The notes below the pieces were generated by a model. That model worked only from the letters and a program-made list of their open reading frames with translations. It did no database searches and was not told the origin of the DNA. A stretch of DNA of 64,000 nt from Cryoendolithus antarcticus (Eukaryota > Ascomycota > Dothideomycetes > Cladosporiales > Cladosporiaceae), in the NCBI GenBank assembly GCA_002077065.1, contig NAJO01000059.1, forward strand, positions 1 through 64,000, in the 5' to 3' direction. Within the stretch, counting starts at the first letter, position 1. Every line of letters begins with the position of its first letter. The position numbers and the translations under genes were made by a program. Shown here in pieces: positions 42,160 to 53,676 of the stretch.

Positions 42160-42646
42160 ACAATTGCTGGATCGTCAGTGATGCATCCTCATCTCATAGC
42201 ATCGTGCTCCTGTACACGCCGCCTCATGCACAAGCTTTTGGTTGACGACATCAGCACGGAGCAGCCAAGACGAGAGACAAACATGACAAGGTAAGAACGC
42301 GCTGGCGATGAATATTGACACTTCTCTAACAGCGATCAACCTTGCAGTATAAGGAATGTGTGTTTGGATGGCACCTACTGATTCGGACACAATGGCAATC
42401 GGAGGAGTCGAGATCGTTTCGAGTCCTATACAGACATCTTGGCTACAAATCTATAGCTCCTCACCCAACATCTCATATAAGCGCTATAGAATGGCCACAC
42501 AGTCAGTGGCGCTGCGTCTTCTTGTTGTGGATCATTCAAAAAACGGCTTGCATCTGATTCGCGCAATGAACGGAAGCCGAACATTCATCCTGTTCCGCTT
42601 CGCTCAAGACTGCGTCCCGACGCTCGAGGTTGTCGCCACTACACAT
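42160..42646. other. intergenic, no gene recognised
   Basis: About 490 bp between two minus-strand genes. Only antisense frames are present. Confidence 0.45.
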
Positions 42647-44907
42647 TCACAATTTACTACTCGGTGCCTCACAGCTCACACACCCATTCGCCTCCACCTT
42701 GCCCTCAACACTCGGCTGCTTGTGTTGCTCACTGACAAGTGTGCTCTTGTTGAAGTCCTGCGTGCTAGGCGGCACATCGATAGCCGGGTTCTTGTCGAAG
42801 AAGTTGACCGGCTTGAATGCAACTTTGAGAATCTCGCAAGGCATGACTGGGAAGTCTTCGATGCGGGGGACCTGGAATGTGATATTAGCTTGCTAGTGAG
42901 AGAGGTAGCAGCAGTGAGAGAGCTTACGTGGTTGATGCCAAATTGCACGAAGACAACGAGATCGTCGTCAAGGATGTTCTCTTTCCTCTCCGCCCAGCTT
43001 CGCACGCCGGTGCCGCCGCGGGACTGGTTGGTGTATTTGCCGCCCGAGAATAGCTCATCGTCTCGGTACTTCACAGCGTAGATATTGCGATCAGCAAACT
43101 CGGCTCTCTTGTAGTTGAAGCTCTCCTTGTCTGAGATCATCTTCTGGAATGGCGGTGCATGGATCTTGTATGCCACCGGCTTGCCGTTGACTGGATTTCG
43201 CACAGCAGCGTTCTGGATCTTGAAAGTGCGGTTTACGTCGAAGTCAAGGTCAAGACCGGCAGATTGTTCGACCAGGGTCTCCTTGACTGTATAGCCCGTG
43301 CCATGAGGGTTGAAGTCTGATCGCGGCATTGCGTGCGCTTCGTCGTAGACGAGGCGATTGGCGTGGCCGTCGATCATGGGGTCGACACGAAGGGAGAAGA
43401 TGTGCTGGTGGTGCGCTGCCAGGACACCGGGGTGGACAATAGTGCCCCAGGGGACCTCAATGCCGTCATCGATTGGCTGTGTGCTCAAAATGCCAGTGGC
43501 ACGGACCTCGTATGTGAGCTCGCCTGCCTGATTGAACATGAAGGCAAGGATGTACTCGTAGTTGGCGACTGTGATAATGCTCTGCAGGACCAACTCGCGG
43601 CTTCGTGCAATGGCAGCCCGACCAGTGCGGTAGTTGGTGTGCTTCCAGCCGATGCCGGCGTCTTGCTCGTGGACGCAGACTACGTTTGGCATGTCAAGGG
43701 GCTCACCCTTGTCGTCATTCAGAATTGCACTTAGGTAGTGAATCGACCCGAGGCAGTCACAGCCAAGCTTGAGGTCGTTTGCCATAATGCCCGCGCCAGC
43801 GTCTCCGAGATCGAAAGCGGACTTCTTGTGAAACGGGTGGCGAGGATCAGCGTAGGGGATGTTCATGTCGGAGAGTGAGAGGCGGTAGAACAGGTCGCGG
43901 CCGCTGTACTTAACATTGTACAGCACCATGCCTTCGCGCAGGTTGAAACCGACGCGGAACGACCACTTTTGCCAGTCGATGACATGCGACGTGCCCTGCT
44001 GGGAGACATTGAAACTTGTGCCTTCCGGCTGAACAACGTTAAGCGGCTTGAGGTCTGTCCGAAGCTCTAGGAAGTCGGAAATATATTCGTTGCCTGCCTT
44101 AGGCTTCCAGGGCTGGGTCTCCTTGATGGTGTTGTCCTTGCCAGTGGGCATATGGTCTATGCGGATTACCTCCATCCTTGAGCTATCGACCACAGGGGAG
44201 ATGGACAGCGGTATGGCGTAATGATTCGAATCGGGATCGTCGGCATGCGCCGGATCGCGCATGTACATGAATGTTTGCCACATTCGCTCGTCGTCCTCAA
44301 CACCGTCCGCCCCATAGATCCACGGGTCTTGATAGAACAGTCAGTGGGAAGGCATAGCAGGTGCACTGTGATCGGGAAGAGACATACCGATAACGATCTT
44401 CGATCCCTCAGGAAGCTGCAGCTTTGCGATCTCAGCCTGCACGCCAGGATCCTCAAGGCACACTCGCTCGATTTCGAAGATCTCATCGCCATCGCCCGGA
44501 GCATGCATATTCGCCCCCAGACGAACATTGTACTCGACGACCTGCTGTGTGAGGTTGACAACGGCCTCATGGAATTGGTTCTGTGGTCCATATCAGCTCA
44601 GTACCTACATTAGATCCTGCCCAGTACTCACAGTCCGTCGCAGGTAGTACGTAACGAACACCCTGCGATCGATATGTGGCAACGAATGTCCAGCTGCTTC
44701 AGCCTCGAGGAACGGGACAGCCTCCGCCTTCGCAGGCTCGAACAGCGTGATGGTCTTGAAATGGAGATTTGTGTTGGTCGGCCATTGCGCCTTGATGTGC
44801 GAAGCGGTTTCCTTGATCTCAGCAGAGCTGACTGGTGCGAACGGGTGGCTTGAGATCTGTTTCGCCACCCTCAATGGGAGCGAGTCGCCGATTGTTTGGG
44901 TTGCCAT
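42647..44907 (-). CDS. copper amine oxidase, peroxisomal
   Basis: Four exons: 44632-44907, 44388-44580, 42928-44327 and 42647-42871, giving 697 residues. It oxidises primary amines to aldehydes with release of ammonia and hydrogen peroxide. The topaquinone precursor tyrosine is in TVANYEY (about Tyr413). The catalytic base Asp is in SAFDLGDAG (about 329). Copper ligands are the His pair in AHHQHIF (about 463 and 465) and the His in GINHVPRIEDFPVMP. That last motif is split by intron 3 right after the His, so the short last exon is needed. The C-terminus is SKL, a canonical PTS1 signal that places the enzyme in peroxisomes beside catalase. Confidence 0.95.
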
Positions 44908-45788
44908 TGTAGTGTATTTCTAGGAAGGGAAAATGCGAGGAGAACGTTGCAATGTCTCAGTATCTGAAGGTAAGACAATTAAATGTCCGCACCGCATGAA
45001 CAGTAGAGAAGTATGATAGATCAGTGTGATAAGAGAGTGGAGCTGCCCTCTAGCTACCAACTCGAAAGGGAACGTCTAGACGGTCGCGTACCTACTGCCG
45101 ACGGCGGAATGATTGCGTGCGATTGTTACTCTGTAGTCGCATCTGATTGGCGTGTCGCGCAAGTTGTCCTATCTTGCGTAGAGATGTTCCACTGTACCTG
45201 AAGCCCCCGCTGCTGGGAGCTCATGTGGTTCGGCAAGATCGGCCAATATGTGCTACTTTGGGCAGGTCCTTGCGCGGGACTTCGTTTCGTGACAGCTCTA
45301 AAGTCGGGCGTTGAATACTGCCTGAGGCGCAATGATATACTACGGTGCTTCTTATCGGAAGGAATCCCAGACACGCTGTGTAAGAAATGACACCGGCCAT
45401 TTTGGTACAAGACGGGGGATCTTCGGCTTGCGTGATAGCTCAAGCATAGAGCAGCCAGCAAGCCTGCAGTGAACACAAGGCTGGGGAGGGCGTTCGGCAG
45501 CTCAAACAAAGCGAGCTCGGCGCCATGTGCAAGAAGCGCAGGTCTGTTGTGCTGAATGCTGGTGCTTCCGGTTATCGTGATGTTGATCTGTTTTGGCTGG
45601 GTCAATGCTGGGAAAGGCCATAGCTGTGCATTGCGGCGCTGCTGCATCAGTGGAACGGACTAGTCCATACGAGACGTGGTATCGTACGGAAATGGAATAT
45701 CGCGAGTGAATGAAACGGCAGATGATCTGCCAACGACCAGACCTACTTGTCACATCAGCTATACGAACATACACATCTAGAATCTCCA
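44908..45788. other. intergenic, no gene recognised
   Basis: About 880 bp. A minus-strand frame of 173 codons at 45126-45647 has no family signature and unusual composition, and I do not call it. Confidence 0.45.
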
Positions 45789-46961
45789 TCACCCGGCCCC
45801 ATGCTCCTCCTTCCACTTGCTCCATTGCGGCGCGGGTACCGACAAAATCTTACACACCTCCTTCCGCTTCTTCCTGAAATCCTCATACAACCCCTTCCAA
45901 ATCCTCCTCTCCGCACACGCCCCTCCCCCACCCGTACAATTCGGCTGTATCTCCGCCAACCCCTCAGGCGGCCACATAGTCCAAGGCTTCGGCAACGGCC
46001 AATCGCTGAAATGCACCAGATACGCCTCATCGAAAGCTTTCTGCGCGTCCCAGTGAACTAGCGCGTCAGGAACGCCGAGGTAGGTGGAATGATCGTGTGC
46101 TGGGCGGCGGAATTCGGCTGTTAGCAGAGCGTAGGGGCGTTGGGGGAGGACTAGAGCGGAGGAGCCGAAGCGGTAGTTCAGGAGGTCCATGTCGTACTTC
46201 TTGCCGGAGGTGAAGTTTGCGTCAATCCGCCAGCTTGTGAGTGTTTCGAGCATGTAGCGGAGTTCTGTGCGGCTTGGCTCGAGGACCATGAGGAGGCTTG
46301 TCAGGGGCCAGGGCTGCGCTTGGTCGTCGGATTTGGAGGGGACGTCGGACCAGTAGGCGCGAGGCATGGCGATTGGGGTCTTGGGCAGGAGAAAGAGATG
46401 GTCTAGATTCTTGAGGAGGGTGATGTCGGAGTCTAGATGGATTACGCGGTCGTAGAAGATGAGGTCAAAAGCCAGAAGCTTGGTGATTGAGGTATCCCAA
46501 CCGGACTCAGAGTTCAAGGTGCCCGGCTCGGTGACACCGTTTTCGCCTAGCAGCTGGACGGGGTAGAGCTGAGCCTTGTATGTGTCCCGAGCCATTGCTA
46601 GGAGCTGGCTTGTTCTGTCCATCTTGCTATGCACTGTCGTGTCCCATTGCTGCGGGTACAGCAGGACTGTGCTCGCCTTGGTTCCCAGCCGTCTCATCGA
46701 ATCCATAATAAGCAAGGCATTGCAAAGACTGTGGGAGTCCGTGGCATAGAGGCTGTAAGCAAACCGCTTCCAATCGACTGCTGATTCTTGCCGTCCAGAT
46801 AGGAGGTAGATCAAGGCAAGGAGACCGCATGCGATCAGGGCGTAGTACGGAATTCTCGATCGGCGCAAGGATGCCAATGATGGAAGACTAGACGGCTTCC
46901 TTGGCCGGCCATACTGGCGGTAGTGGTGTTCGCGGTCTTCATCGTCGATGTCAAAGGACAT
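45789..46961 (-). CDS. GT8-type glycosyltransferase, Golgi type II membrane protein
   Basis: Single exon, 390 residues. A short cytosolic tail and one membrane anchor (about 38-55, YYALIACGLLALIYLLSG) are followed by a lumenal catalytic domain. Key features: FAYSLYATDSHSLCNALLIMDSMRRLG at the start of the domain, WDTSITKLLAFDLIFYDRVIHLDSDITLL with the metal-binding DSD at 177-179, and the later HWDAQKAF and VHFSDWPLPKPW, which supplies the C-terminal His. These resemble glycogenin-like fold enzymes and fungal GNT1 alpha-GlcNAc transferases. The sugar and acceptor are inferred only loosely. The last 40 residues are basic. Confidence 0.83.
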   Translation of the reverse strand: MSFDIDDEDREHHYRQYGRPRKPSSLPSLASLRRSRIPYYALIACGLLALIYLLSGRQESAVDWKRFAYSLYATDSHSLCNALLIMDSMRRLGTKASTVLLYPQQWDTTVHSKMDRTSQLLAMARDTYKAQLYPVQLLGENGVTEPGTLNSESGWDTSITKLLAFDLIFYDRVIHLDSDITLLKNLDHLFLLPKTPIAMPRAYWSDVPSKSDDQAQPWPLTSLLMVLEPSRTELRYMLETLTSWRIDANFTSGKKYDMDLLNYRFGSSALVLPQRPYALLTAEFRRPAHDHSTYLGVPDALVHWDAQKAFDEAYLVHFSDWPLPKPWTMWPPEGLAEIQPNCTGGGGACAERRIWKGLYEDFRKKRKEVCKILSVPAPQWSKWKEEHGAG

Positions 46962-47369
46962 GTCACCCTAAGGCACTCATTGTAGGTACAAGGGGTGATC
47001 GAATGAGCGCGATAGTCAAGTTGCTGGCTATACAGTCAAGCATCTGAGCTCGGACTTTGGTGGCGCGTTCAAGCAACGACATCCCGTCAACAGCGACGCC
47101 ATGCACGTTCGTCATCAAAGGGTGTCGAGGTGTGTGTGATCTTCACTCTTCGCATTTTCCGCAATGAGCGGCTCCAGTACGACAGTGTTGCAGGCTGTCC
47201 GATGCACGATGCGACTGCTACTACACCCGTGAAGCCAATGGCTTGAAAGCCTTCGGCCACGCTCATCAACGAACATCGCCGGTCGATCTCACCAGGTCAC
47301 AGCTATCACCTGAGCCTCGGTAGGCGCACCTGAACCATAAGTACCTTATATCTCGTCGAAGCTTCGACA
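46962..47369. promoter_or_regulatory. divergent promoter of the GT8 and PLC-like genes
   Basis: About 410 bp between two divergent starts. No nameable site seen. Confidence 0.35.
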
Positions 47370-48614
47370 ATGGTCTTCCCGTCTCTCTCTGCTCGCAACA
47401 TCTTCCTCTACGTTAACATGCTAGCCGTCTCGGCAACGATCCTCTACATCTTCGCCATCTTCAGCGGCGGAAGTAATGGCTCGCCTTCCAAGAATGCCAG
47501 TCATCATGGCCACTCCAATTCCTACCTAGCCGCCTTCGCCTTGACCCAGACACTCCAACAAGCCTCACCAATCTTCGGTCTTCCCTCCATGAACAACTCC
47601 AAAACCTCCCACTGGATGTCCACATACCCCGACTCCACGCCCCTAACCCACCTCAACATCCCCGGAACCCACGACTCAGCAACATGGAATTACTCCCAAA
47701 CGACGCAAAACGCCCTTAAACCGATCGTAGCACTCGTCTCCGACCCAAGCTACCCACCGGACTGGTTCCGCTGCCAAAGTCGATCATTCATCGACATGCT
47801 TGATGACGGGATCCGGGCTTTCGATCTACGGTACGCGCACGATGTGACGAATTCGACGTTAGTGTTCTGGCATGGGCCTAGTTTGCAATCTGAGACAGCG
47901 ACAGTGGGCGATGTCTTGATTGCGTTCTACTCATGGCTTGACTCGCACCCGAGCGAGGTCCTGTTGCTGTCATTTCAATACGAGGGATCGACTTCGCGGT
48001 ACTCGGCGAACGACGCGGGCGTGCAAACACTTCTCTATTCTGAGCTCACTTCCGCAGCCGCAAAACGGTACGTCAAGCAGGATCACACCTTGGGCACTCT
48101 AGGCGATGCTCGGGGTAAAATCGTGCTGCTGAGACGCTTTGATCTCGACAAGCTGCCTGCTTCGTACACGGCCGAGCTGCCAGGGCTGCATTTCAGTCCC
48201 TCGGCCTGGACGGATAACGTTCCCGATGTTACGTTGGTCTACGACACCGCTACGAATGGGACGGCATACATTGAGGATTACTACTCGCCCAATACTGCTG
48301 TAAACAGCACCGCGGAGCTGAACATTCGCTACAAGCTGAACGCCACTGTGGCCCACCTGGAGTATGCAGCCGGGGATGCACATCCGGATGACCTGTTCTG
48401 GACGTTCGCGAGTAGTACAAACATTGCTCACTTACCGCCCATCACACCAACGATTCAGGCGCTGGGTGATGGGGTCGTCACGCCAGGCGTGAACCAGCAG
48501 CTTGTGCCGTTTCTGAAGACGATGCAGGGCAAGAGGCTAGGTATCGTGATGTTTGACTTTCACGAGGAGCCTGCGGAGCTTCTGCCGTTGTTCTTGGGTT
48601 TGACGCCGCCATAA
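47370..48614 (+). CDS. PI-PLC X-domain phosphodiesterase, membrane-anchored or secreted
   Basis: Single exon, 414 residues. A hydrophobic segment at about 11-32 (IFLYVNMLAVSATILYIFAIFSG) acts as signal anchor. The X domain starts with LTHLNIPGTHDSATW (His101), continues with GIRAFDLRYAHD, and has FWHGP (His168), so both catalytic histidines are present. DVLIAFYSWLDSHPSEVLLLSFQ and DARGKIVLLRRFD are the usual strands. This layout matches bacterial-type PI-specific phospholipase C found in many fungi. Several Asn-x-Ser/Thr sites fit an extracellular location. It contrasts with the other PLC-like gene in this window, which seems to lack the second His. Confidence 0.85.
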   Translation: MVFPSLSARNIFLYVNMLAVSATILYIFAIFSGGSNGSPSKNASHHGHSNSYLAAFALTQTLQQASPIFGLPSMNNSKTSHWMSTYPDSTPLTHLNIPGTHDSATWNYSQTTQNALKPIVALVSDPSYPPDWFRCQSRSFIDMLDDGIRAFDLRYAHDVTNSTLVFWHGPSLQSETATVGDVLIAFYSWLDSHPSEVLLLSFQYEGSTSRYSANDAGVQTLLYSELTSAAAKRYVKQDHTLGTLGDARGKIVLLRRFDLDKLPASYTAELPGLHFSPSAWTDNVPDVTLVYDTATNGTAYIEDYYSPNTAVNSTAELNIRYKLNATVAHLEYAAGDAHPDDLFWTFASSTNIAHLPPITPTIQALGDGVVTPGVNQQLVPFLKTMQGKRLGIVMFDFHEEPAELLPLFLGLTPP

Positions 48615-48681
48615 TGGATGATTATAGACATGAATAGATCGAAGTCCAGCTCCTAGGATACAAGCTGTCACTGGACCGAGT

Positions 48682-49463
48682 CTAACTCATCCTCAACGCT
48701 CGTGCAGCTGCTATGATTTCGTCGCCCATCTCAGGGTGCACAGTATTGAGGTGCTGGTACGGCTGGTCGACCATATCGATCATCTTCTGCCGATTTAGAA
48801 TGAGATCCGTGATCAGTGCCGTTCGGCTCTTCGTGTCGTTCCAGGCTTCGCGGTCTTCTCGAGTCATCCTTTGCATCGTGGGAGGGACTCTGGATATGAA
48901 GGTCTGGTGATGATCGTGAGTATATAATTACGACAGGAATACGATGAGGTCGTAGGTCAAAGACTTACCAACGTCCTACCCACAAAGTCCCACGCAAAAT
49001 AAACGTTGTTCTTCTCAAACGCCGGCGTATTGAAAGTCTGCGTGTTATTCCTCGCCATGCCCTCATGCTCCCCAAGCAACCTCACAAGTTTCATCAAGCC
49101 ATTGAAGTACTTCAGCCATTGTGGCGACGCGTTCTCTGGCACTGGAGCTTGCAAGTATCGCACCGTGTACTGGGCTCGGCTAGCTACATCTGGATCCAAG
49201 GGCAGGGCTTCGCGGGCTTCTTCGAGAGTTGCGCCGGAGGCGAGTAAGGGGCAGAGAGGTTTGTGGGATTTCCAGTTGGACTTTTGGCAGTCTTTGTTGC
49301 AGTACGAGACTGCTTTGCAGCGGACGCATTGGAGGAGGTTTGGGGGTATGGAGCTGCAGGTGGTGCATTTTGTGAGATCGTGGGTGGGAGCTGCAGCTTC
49401 AGTGGAGGCGGAGATTGCCATTGTGGGAAGACTGATCGAAGCCTGACTGCCTGTAGTCGACAT
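48682..49463 (-). CDS. MYND zinc-finger protein
   Basis: Two exons, 48969-49463 and 48682-48903, intron 65 nt, 238 residues. The MYND finger is at about residues 33-71 with the full ligand set: C33-x2-C36, C46-x2-C49, C55-x3-C59, H67-x3-C71. The rest is helical with no SET domain, so it is a stand-alone MYND protein rather than a methyltransferase. Exon 2 ends EIIAAARALRMS. MYND domains bind proline-rich peptides in transcription and signalling factors; the partner here is unknown. It is convergent with the PLC-like gene at 47370. Confidence 0.82.
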
Positions 49464-49804
49464 TGGTACATGGAAGTAGCGATGGACTCGAAGCTCGACT
49501 CGAGGCAGGTGCGATGGAGAGTTGTTGGAGGGATGATGTCATTTGAGTCGCGAAATGGTCGCGCTGTCACGGTTCAGAGTGGGGCGCTCACATGGGAAAG
49601 TTGTCGCGACTCACATGTGGCTTGCTGCATATGAGTTCCGTCTGGCTTCACGAGGACGGAGAGCCACATTCCGGCTAGCACTACTTCGTGTGCTCAAGAC
49701 TGCCACCACAGGATCTTGACACCTACAAGGAGCACTATCATGCGGTAACAGAAATTACACAACATCAAAGGACCGCCACTTAGTGACCAGCTTGCTCAGG
49801 CCAG
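49464..49804. promoter_or_regulatory. divergent promoter of the MYND gene and SEC24
   Basis: About 340 bp. The CAG just before the SEC24 ATG resembles an acceptor, so a 5'-UTR intron or an upstream exon of SEC24 cannot be excluded. Confidence 0.35.
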
Positions 49805-52800
49805 ATGTCCTTCCAGATAGGCAGTCCGGTGACTTCGGCATTCAACACTCCGGCGACAGAGCGACCGCCAGCGAAGCGGCAGCAGTCAGGATGGCGTCCA
49901 CCAGTCGCTTCTTCACCATATGAGCGCGGAGCACCTATAGGACAACCACAGGACGGGTACTTCGTCGGTGTACCCACTTTAGTACCACAGCCACCGACTA
50001 GCCATTCTGGCATACCAACACCAATGTCTAGCCAGCAAGCTTCCACACCGCAGATGTATGGTCAGCCAAGCGTGGACGGGCTGAATCAGCAATTCGGGCA
50101 GATGGGCATGGATGGAGCTGGACCGCAGCATGTTCGGAAGAAGAAAGACAGGCACGCCTATCACCAGATCGAGCAGCCTCAGGCGAGTGCCCAGCAGTAC
50201 AATGGCACGCAGAATGGAACTCCAAATGGTCAAGCAGATCAGAACGGGCAGCCATGGCAGCAGACGAGTCAGCCGTGGCAATCGCAGTCCCTCAGTCAGC
50301 CTCCAATGCCGTCGCCCATGCCGCAGGGTACACCTATCAGTATGGACTCGGGCCAGCATGGACAGCAAGGAGCGCCTGGATCGAATAGAGTCGATCCGAA
50401 TCAGATTCCTAGTGTTCCGCTGAGTCGTGACGCAGCTGCAGAGCACTACAAGACACATGTCTATCCCACAATGGAGCAACATGTGCCTCCGCCTGCGACT
50501 ACACCTTTTGTTGCTTTCGATCAAGGTAGCGCTTCCCCAAAGCACGCAAGACTAACACTCAATACCATACCCAGCTCGAACGAGCAATTACATCACACTG
50601 GTCTACCACTGGGCCTTGTCCTTCAGCCCTTAGCAAAGCAAGCCGAGGGTGAGCAAGCGATACCAGTCCTCGACTTCGGCGATGTCGGTCCACCACGATG
50701 TCGGCGATGTAGAGCGTACATCAATCCTTTCATGATCTTCTCGAATGGCGGCAACAGGATGACCTGCAACCTCTGCGGCCACCCTAACGAGGTCGGCCCA
50801 GAGTACTTTGCACCTACAGATCCTTCCGGCATCCGCGTCGATCGTGCACAACGACCAGAACTTACGCTGGGTACATGTGAGTTTCTGGTGCCCAAGGAAT
50901 ATTGGTCCAAACCACCCGTGCCCATGCGATACCTTTTCGTGCTTGACACAAGTGCTGAGTCTTGCTCGAGAGGGTTCCTGCAGGGTGTGTGTGATGGTGT
51001 TTTGGCTGCACTGTATGGTGATGATCTGACGATACCTGACGAGGACGAGGACGATGAGGAGGAAGTCGAGCAGCAGCCAAGTAAGCTCCCACCAGGCGCA
51101 CGGGTCGGCTTCATTACGTTTGATCGCGAGATGCACTTCTATAACGTTTCGGCGCTTCTATCATCGCCACAACAGTTGGTGATGTCGGACTTGGAAGATC
51201 CATTCGCAGCAATCTCGCCCGAGCATCTATTTGTCGATCCGGCAGAGTGCAAGTCGAACATCGTCAAACTACTCAAGCAGACACCGCAGATGTTCTACAA
51301 CATCAAGCATGCCGAGCCAGCGTTGCTGCCGATTCTGCAAGCTGCACTGGCAACGCTGAATGACACTGGTGGCAAGATCATATGCTCACTGGGAAGTCTA
51401 CCTACCTACGGTCCAGGCAAGCTGTTCGTGCGCGACAAGGGCACGACTACGACCGAAGACAGCGATCAGCACAAAGCCCTGTTAAAGACCGAGTATGTTG
51501 GCTTCAAGAAGCTGCAAGCCGACCTGGTCAAGGCAGGAGCCGGCATCGACTTCTTCCTCGCAGCACCCGCTGGTGGATATCTCGACATCGCCTCAATAGG
51601 CTACATCGCAGAGAAGACTGGTGGCGAGACGTACTACTATCCGAACTGGTCGTACCCGCGAGACACGTTGCGGCTGCGCAAGAAGCTCGAGCATAACGTA
51701 CAGCGAGAGCAAGGTTTCGCGTCGCTGATGAAGGTACGATGCTCGAATGGGCTGCAGGTGGCACATTACAGTGGCAACTTCACGCAACATACATTTGGCG
51801 CTGATCTCGAGCTCGCGAGCATTACACAGGAGACTGGCATGAGTGTCACGTTTTCGTACGACGGCAAGCTCGATTCCAAGCAAGACGCCCACTTCCAATC
51901 CGCTCTACTGTACACAACATCCACCGGCCAGCGCCGAGTCCGCTGCTCGAACATCGTCGCCCGCGTCTCAGAGTCAGCTCGCGACGCCATGCGCTTTGTA
52001 GACCAAGATGCAGTCCTATCCATCATGGCCAAAGAGTCAGTAGCCAAAGTCGGCGACCGCAGCCTGAAGGATATTCGCCAAGCTCTGCAGGACAAGACCG
52101 TGGAGATTCTGGCTGGGTATCGAAAGCATAGTTCCGGTGGCCACGCGAGCGGACAGCTGGTCCTACCAGAGGGACTCAAAGAGTTCGCGATGTACAGCCT
52201 CGGCCTGCTGAAATCACGCGCCATCAAAGGTGGACGAGAACCTACAGACCGCAGAATTCAGGAAGCGCGAATGCTGAAAGGCATGGGCCCAGCGGAGACG
52301 AGTCTCTACCTCTACCCTCGCATGCTAGCGGTACACAACCTCGAGCCGGGCGAAGGTTTCGCCGACGACACTGGTCACCTCAAAATGCCTGCCGCTATCC
52401 GCACGAGCTTCGCGTGCATAGAGGAAGGCGGTGTTTACATCGTCGATAATGGGCAGATCCTACTACTCTGGCTGCACGCACAGACATCCCCGAATCTGCT
52501 GGAGGACCTCTTTGGTGAGGGTATGATTAGTCTGCAGGCGCTAGATCCGAATATGAATGCGCTGCCGGTGCTCGAGACACATCTCAACGCTCAAGTGCGC
52601 AATGTTCTGCTTCACCTCGAATCACAACGAGGCAGCAAGGGACTCGCTGTACAGCTCGCGCGGCAAGGTCTTGACGGGGCGGAGTATGAGTTCGCCAGGC
52701 TGCTATATGAGGACCGAAATGGCGAGGCGAGTAGTTATGTGGACTGGCTGGTGCAACTGCATCGCAGTGTGGGCATGGAGGTGAGTTCATGTGCATCTTC

Positions 52801-52933
52801 GTGCTTGACGTATCGATTACTGACACGATCGCAGCTGAGCGGACAGAAGACGAAGACGACGAGCGAAGACGTCAGCCAGACGGTCAGCAACACTATATCG
52901 AGTATCACTGGTGCTGTGTGGGGAGGGACTTGA
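49805..52933 (+). CDS. SEC24: COPII coat protein SEC24
   Basis: The frame is open for 1042 residues, but 52781-52834 has a GTGAGT donor, a CTGAC branch and a GCAG acceptor. Its 54 nt are a multiple of three, so removing it gives 1024 residues (GMEL joined to SGQKT). The N-terminal 200 residues are Gln/Gly/Pro rich and disordered. KKKDRHAYH and SPKHARLTLNTIPSS precede the zinc finger C299-x2-C302...C321-x2-C324. The trunk (RYLFVLDTSAESCSRGFL), beta-barrel, helical and gelsolin-like domains follow. SEC24 selects cargo at ER exit sites with SEC23. The Asp/Glu run at about 412-424 is a loop insertion. The gene looks fully functional. Confidence 0.95.
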   Translation: MSFQIGSPVTSAFNTPATERPPAKRQQSGWRPPVASSPYERGAPIGQPQDGYFVGVPTLVPQPPTSHSGIPTPMSSQQASTPQMYGQPSVDGLNQQFGQMGMDGAGPQHVRKKKDRHAYHQIEQPQASAQQYNGTQNGTPNGQADQNGQPWQQTSQPWQSQSLSQPPMPSPMPQGTPISMDSGQHGQQGAPGSNRVDPNQIPSVPLSRDAAAEHYKTHVYPTMEQHVPPPATTPFVAFDQGSASPKHARLTLNTIPSSNEQLHHTGLPLGLVLQPLAKQAEGEQAIPVLDFGDVGPPRCRRCRAYINPFMIFSNGGNRMTCNLCGHPNEVGPEYFAPTDPSGIRVDRAQRPELTLGTCEFLVPKEYWSKPPVPMRYLFVLDTSAESCSRGFLQGVCDGVLAALYGDDLTIPDEDEDDEEEVEQQPSKLPPGARVGFITFDREMHFYNVSALLSSPQQLVMSDLEDPFAAISPEHLFVDPAECKSNIVKLLKQTPQMFYNIKHAEPALLPILQAALATLNDTGGKIICSLGSLPTYGPGKLFVRDKGTTTTEDSDQHKALLKTEYVGFKKLQADLVKAGAGIDFFLAAPAGGYLDIASIGYIAEKTGGETYYYPNWSYPRDTLRLRKKLEHNVQREQGFASLMKVRCSNGLQVAHYSGNFTQHTFGADLELASITQETGMSVTFSYDGKLDSKQDAHFQSALLYTTSTGQRRVRCSNIVARVSESARDAMRFVDQDAVLSIMAKESVAKVGDRSLKDIRQALQDKTVEILAGYRKHSSGGHASGQLVLPEGLKEFAMYSLGLLKSRAIKGGREPTDRRIQEARMLKGMGPAETSLYLYPRMLAVHNLEPGEGFADDTGHLKMPAAIRTSFACIEEGGVYIVDNGQILLLWLHAQTSPNLLEDLFGEGMISLQALDPNMNALPVLETHLNAQVRNVLLHLESQRGSKGLAVQLARQGLDGAEYEFARLLYEDRNGEASSYVDWLVQLHRSVGMEVSSCASSCLTYRLLTRSQLSGQKTKTTSEDVSQTVSNTISSITGAVWGGT

Positions 52934-53676
52934 GGGCACAAGGACGAGTGATCGAATTAGCGGGCGCTCCGGGCATTGTGCATGCGTTTACGGATTCTAT
53001 GCCTGTAAATCTCAACACGCTCGTCGGGCCAAGCTTCAATGCGCTACAGCGACATCGCACCGAATTTTTCACGCTCGCATTTTCGAGCAGAGCCCGGCTT
53101 TGCACGTACGTTTAAGTCCATCGACAGAACCGACTCACGCTGCTGCAACCACGCACTCGCGCCTACGCCACTTGTAGTATCGCAGTATGCCAAGATCACC
53201 GGTCTCGACCGCGCTCAACGCCCTGCGCTATTACCATTCTTTTTTGCTGTTTGTAGTGTGCTGCTGACAGGGTGCGCGCTAGTACGTTCCGATTACTTGA
53301 GCAAGCCTTGGCAGACTTGACAAGACTCTTGGGGTCAGCACAAGCACGACACTTTACTTTTGACTAGAGAGTACTCAGGTCTTGTAATGTTGGCCAAGGT
53401 ATCAGCCTCTGAGGCTGGGAACTTTGAGAGACAGCTCGCTGGGTTAGCCTAAGCTGTTGCTGTGTTGGCGAGCAGGGTGATTGAATAGTGAGTGCTGTCT
53501 GGAGGGAAGGAAGATAAGCACAAGAGTCCGCATCTCCTTCCTAGAGATCATCAGCAGCGCCAGTACCTTGAAACTCATCTGCAGCATCATTTCTTGCGAT
53601 TTCCCAGCTATTCTCACCCATAAAACACATCTATCCACTGCATCACATCAACCACACCACACTACCTCCAGCAACC
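52934..53676. other. intergenic, no gene recognised
   Basis: About 740 bp between two plus-strand genes. Overlapping short frames only. Confidence 0.45.

Noticed and set aside
45126..45647. Minus-strand frame of 173 codons between the amine oxidase and GT8 genes
   Set aside because: No recognisable domain, odd composition and no splice-supported extension.
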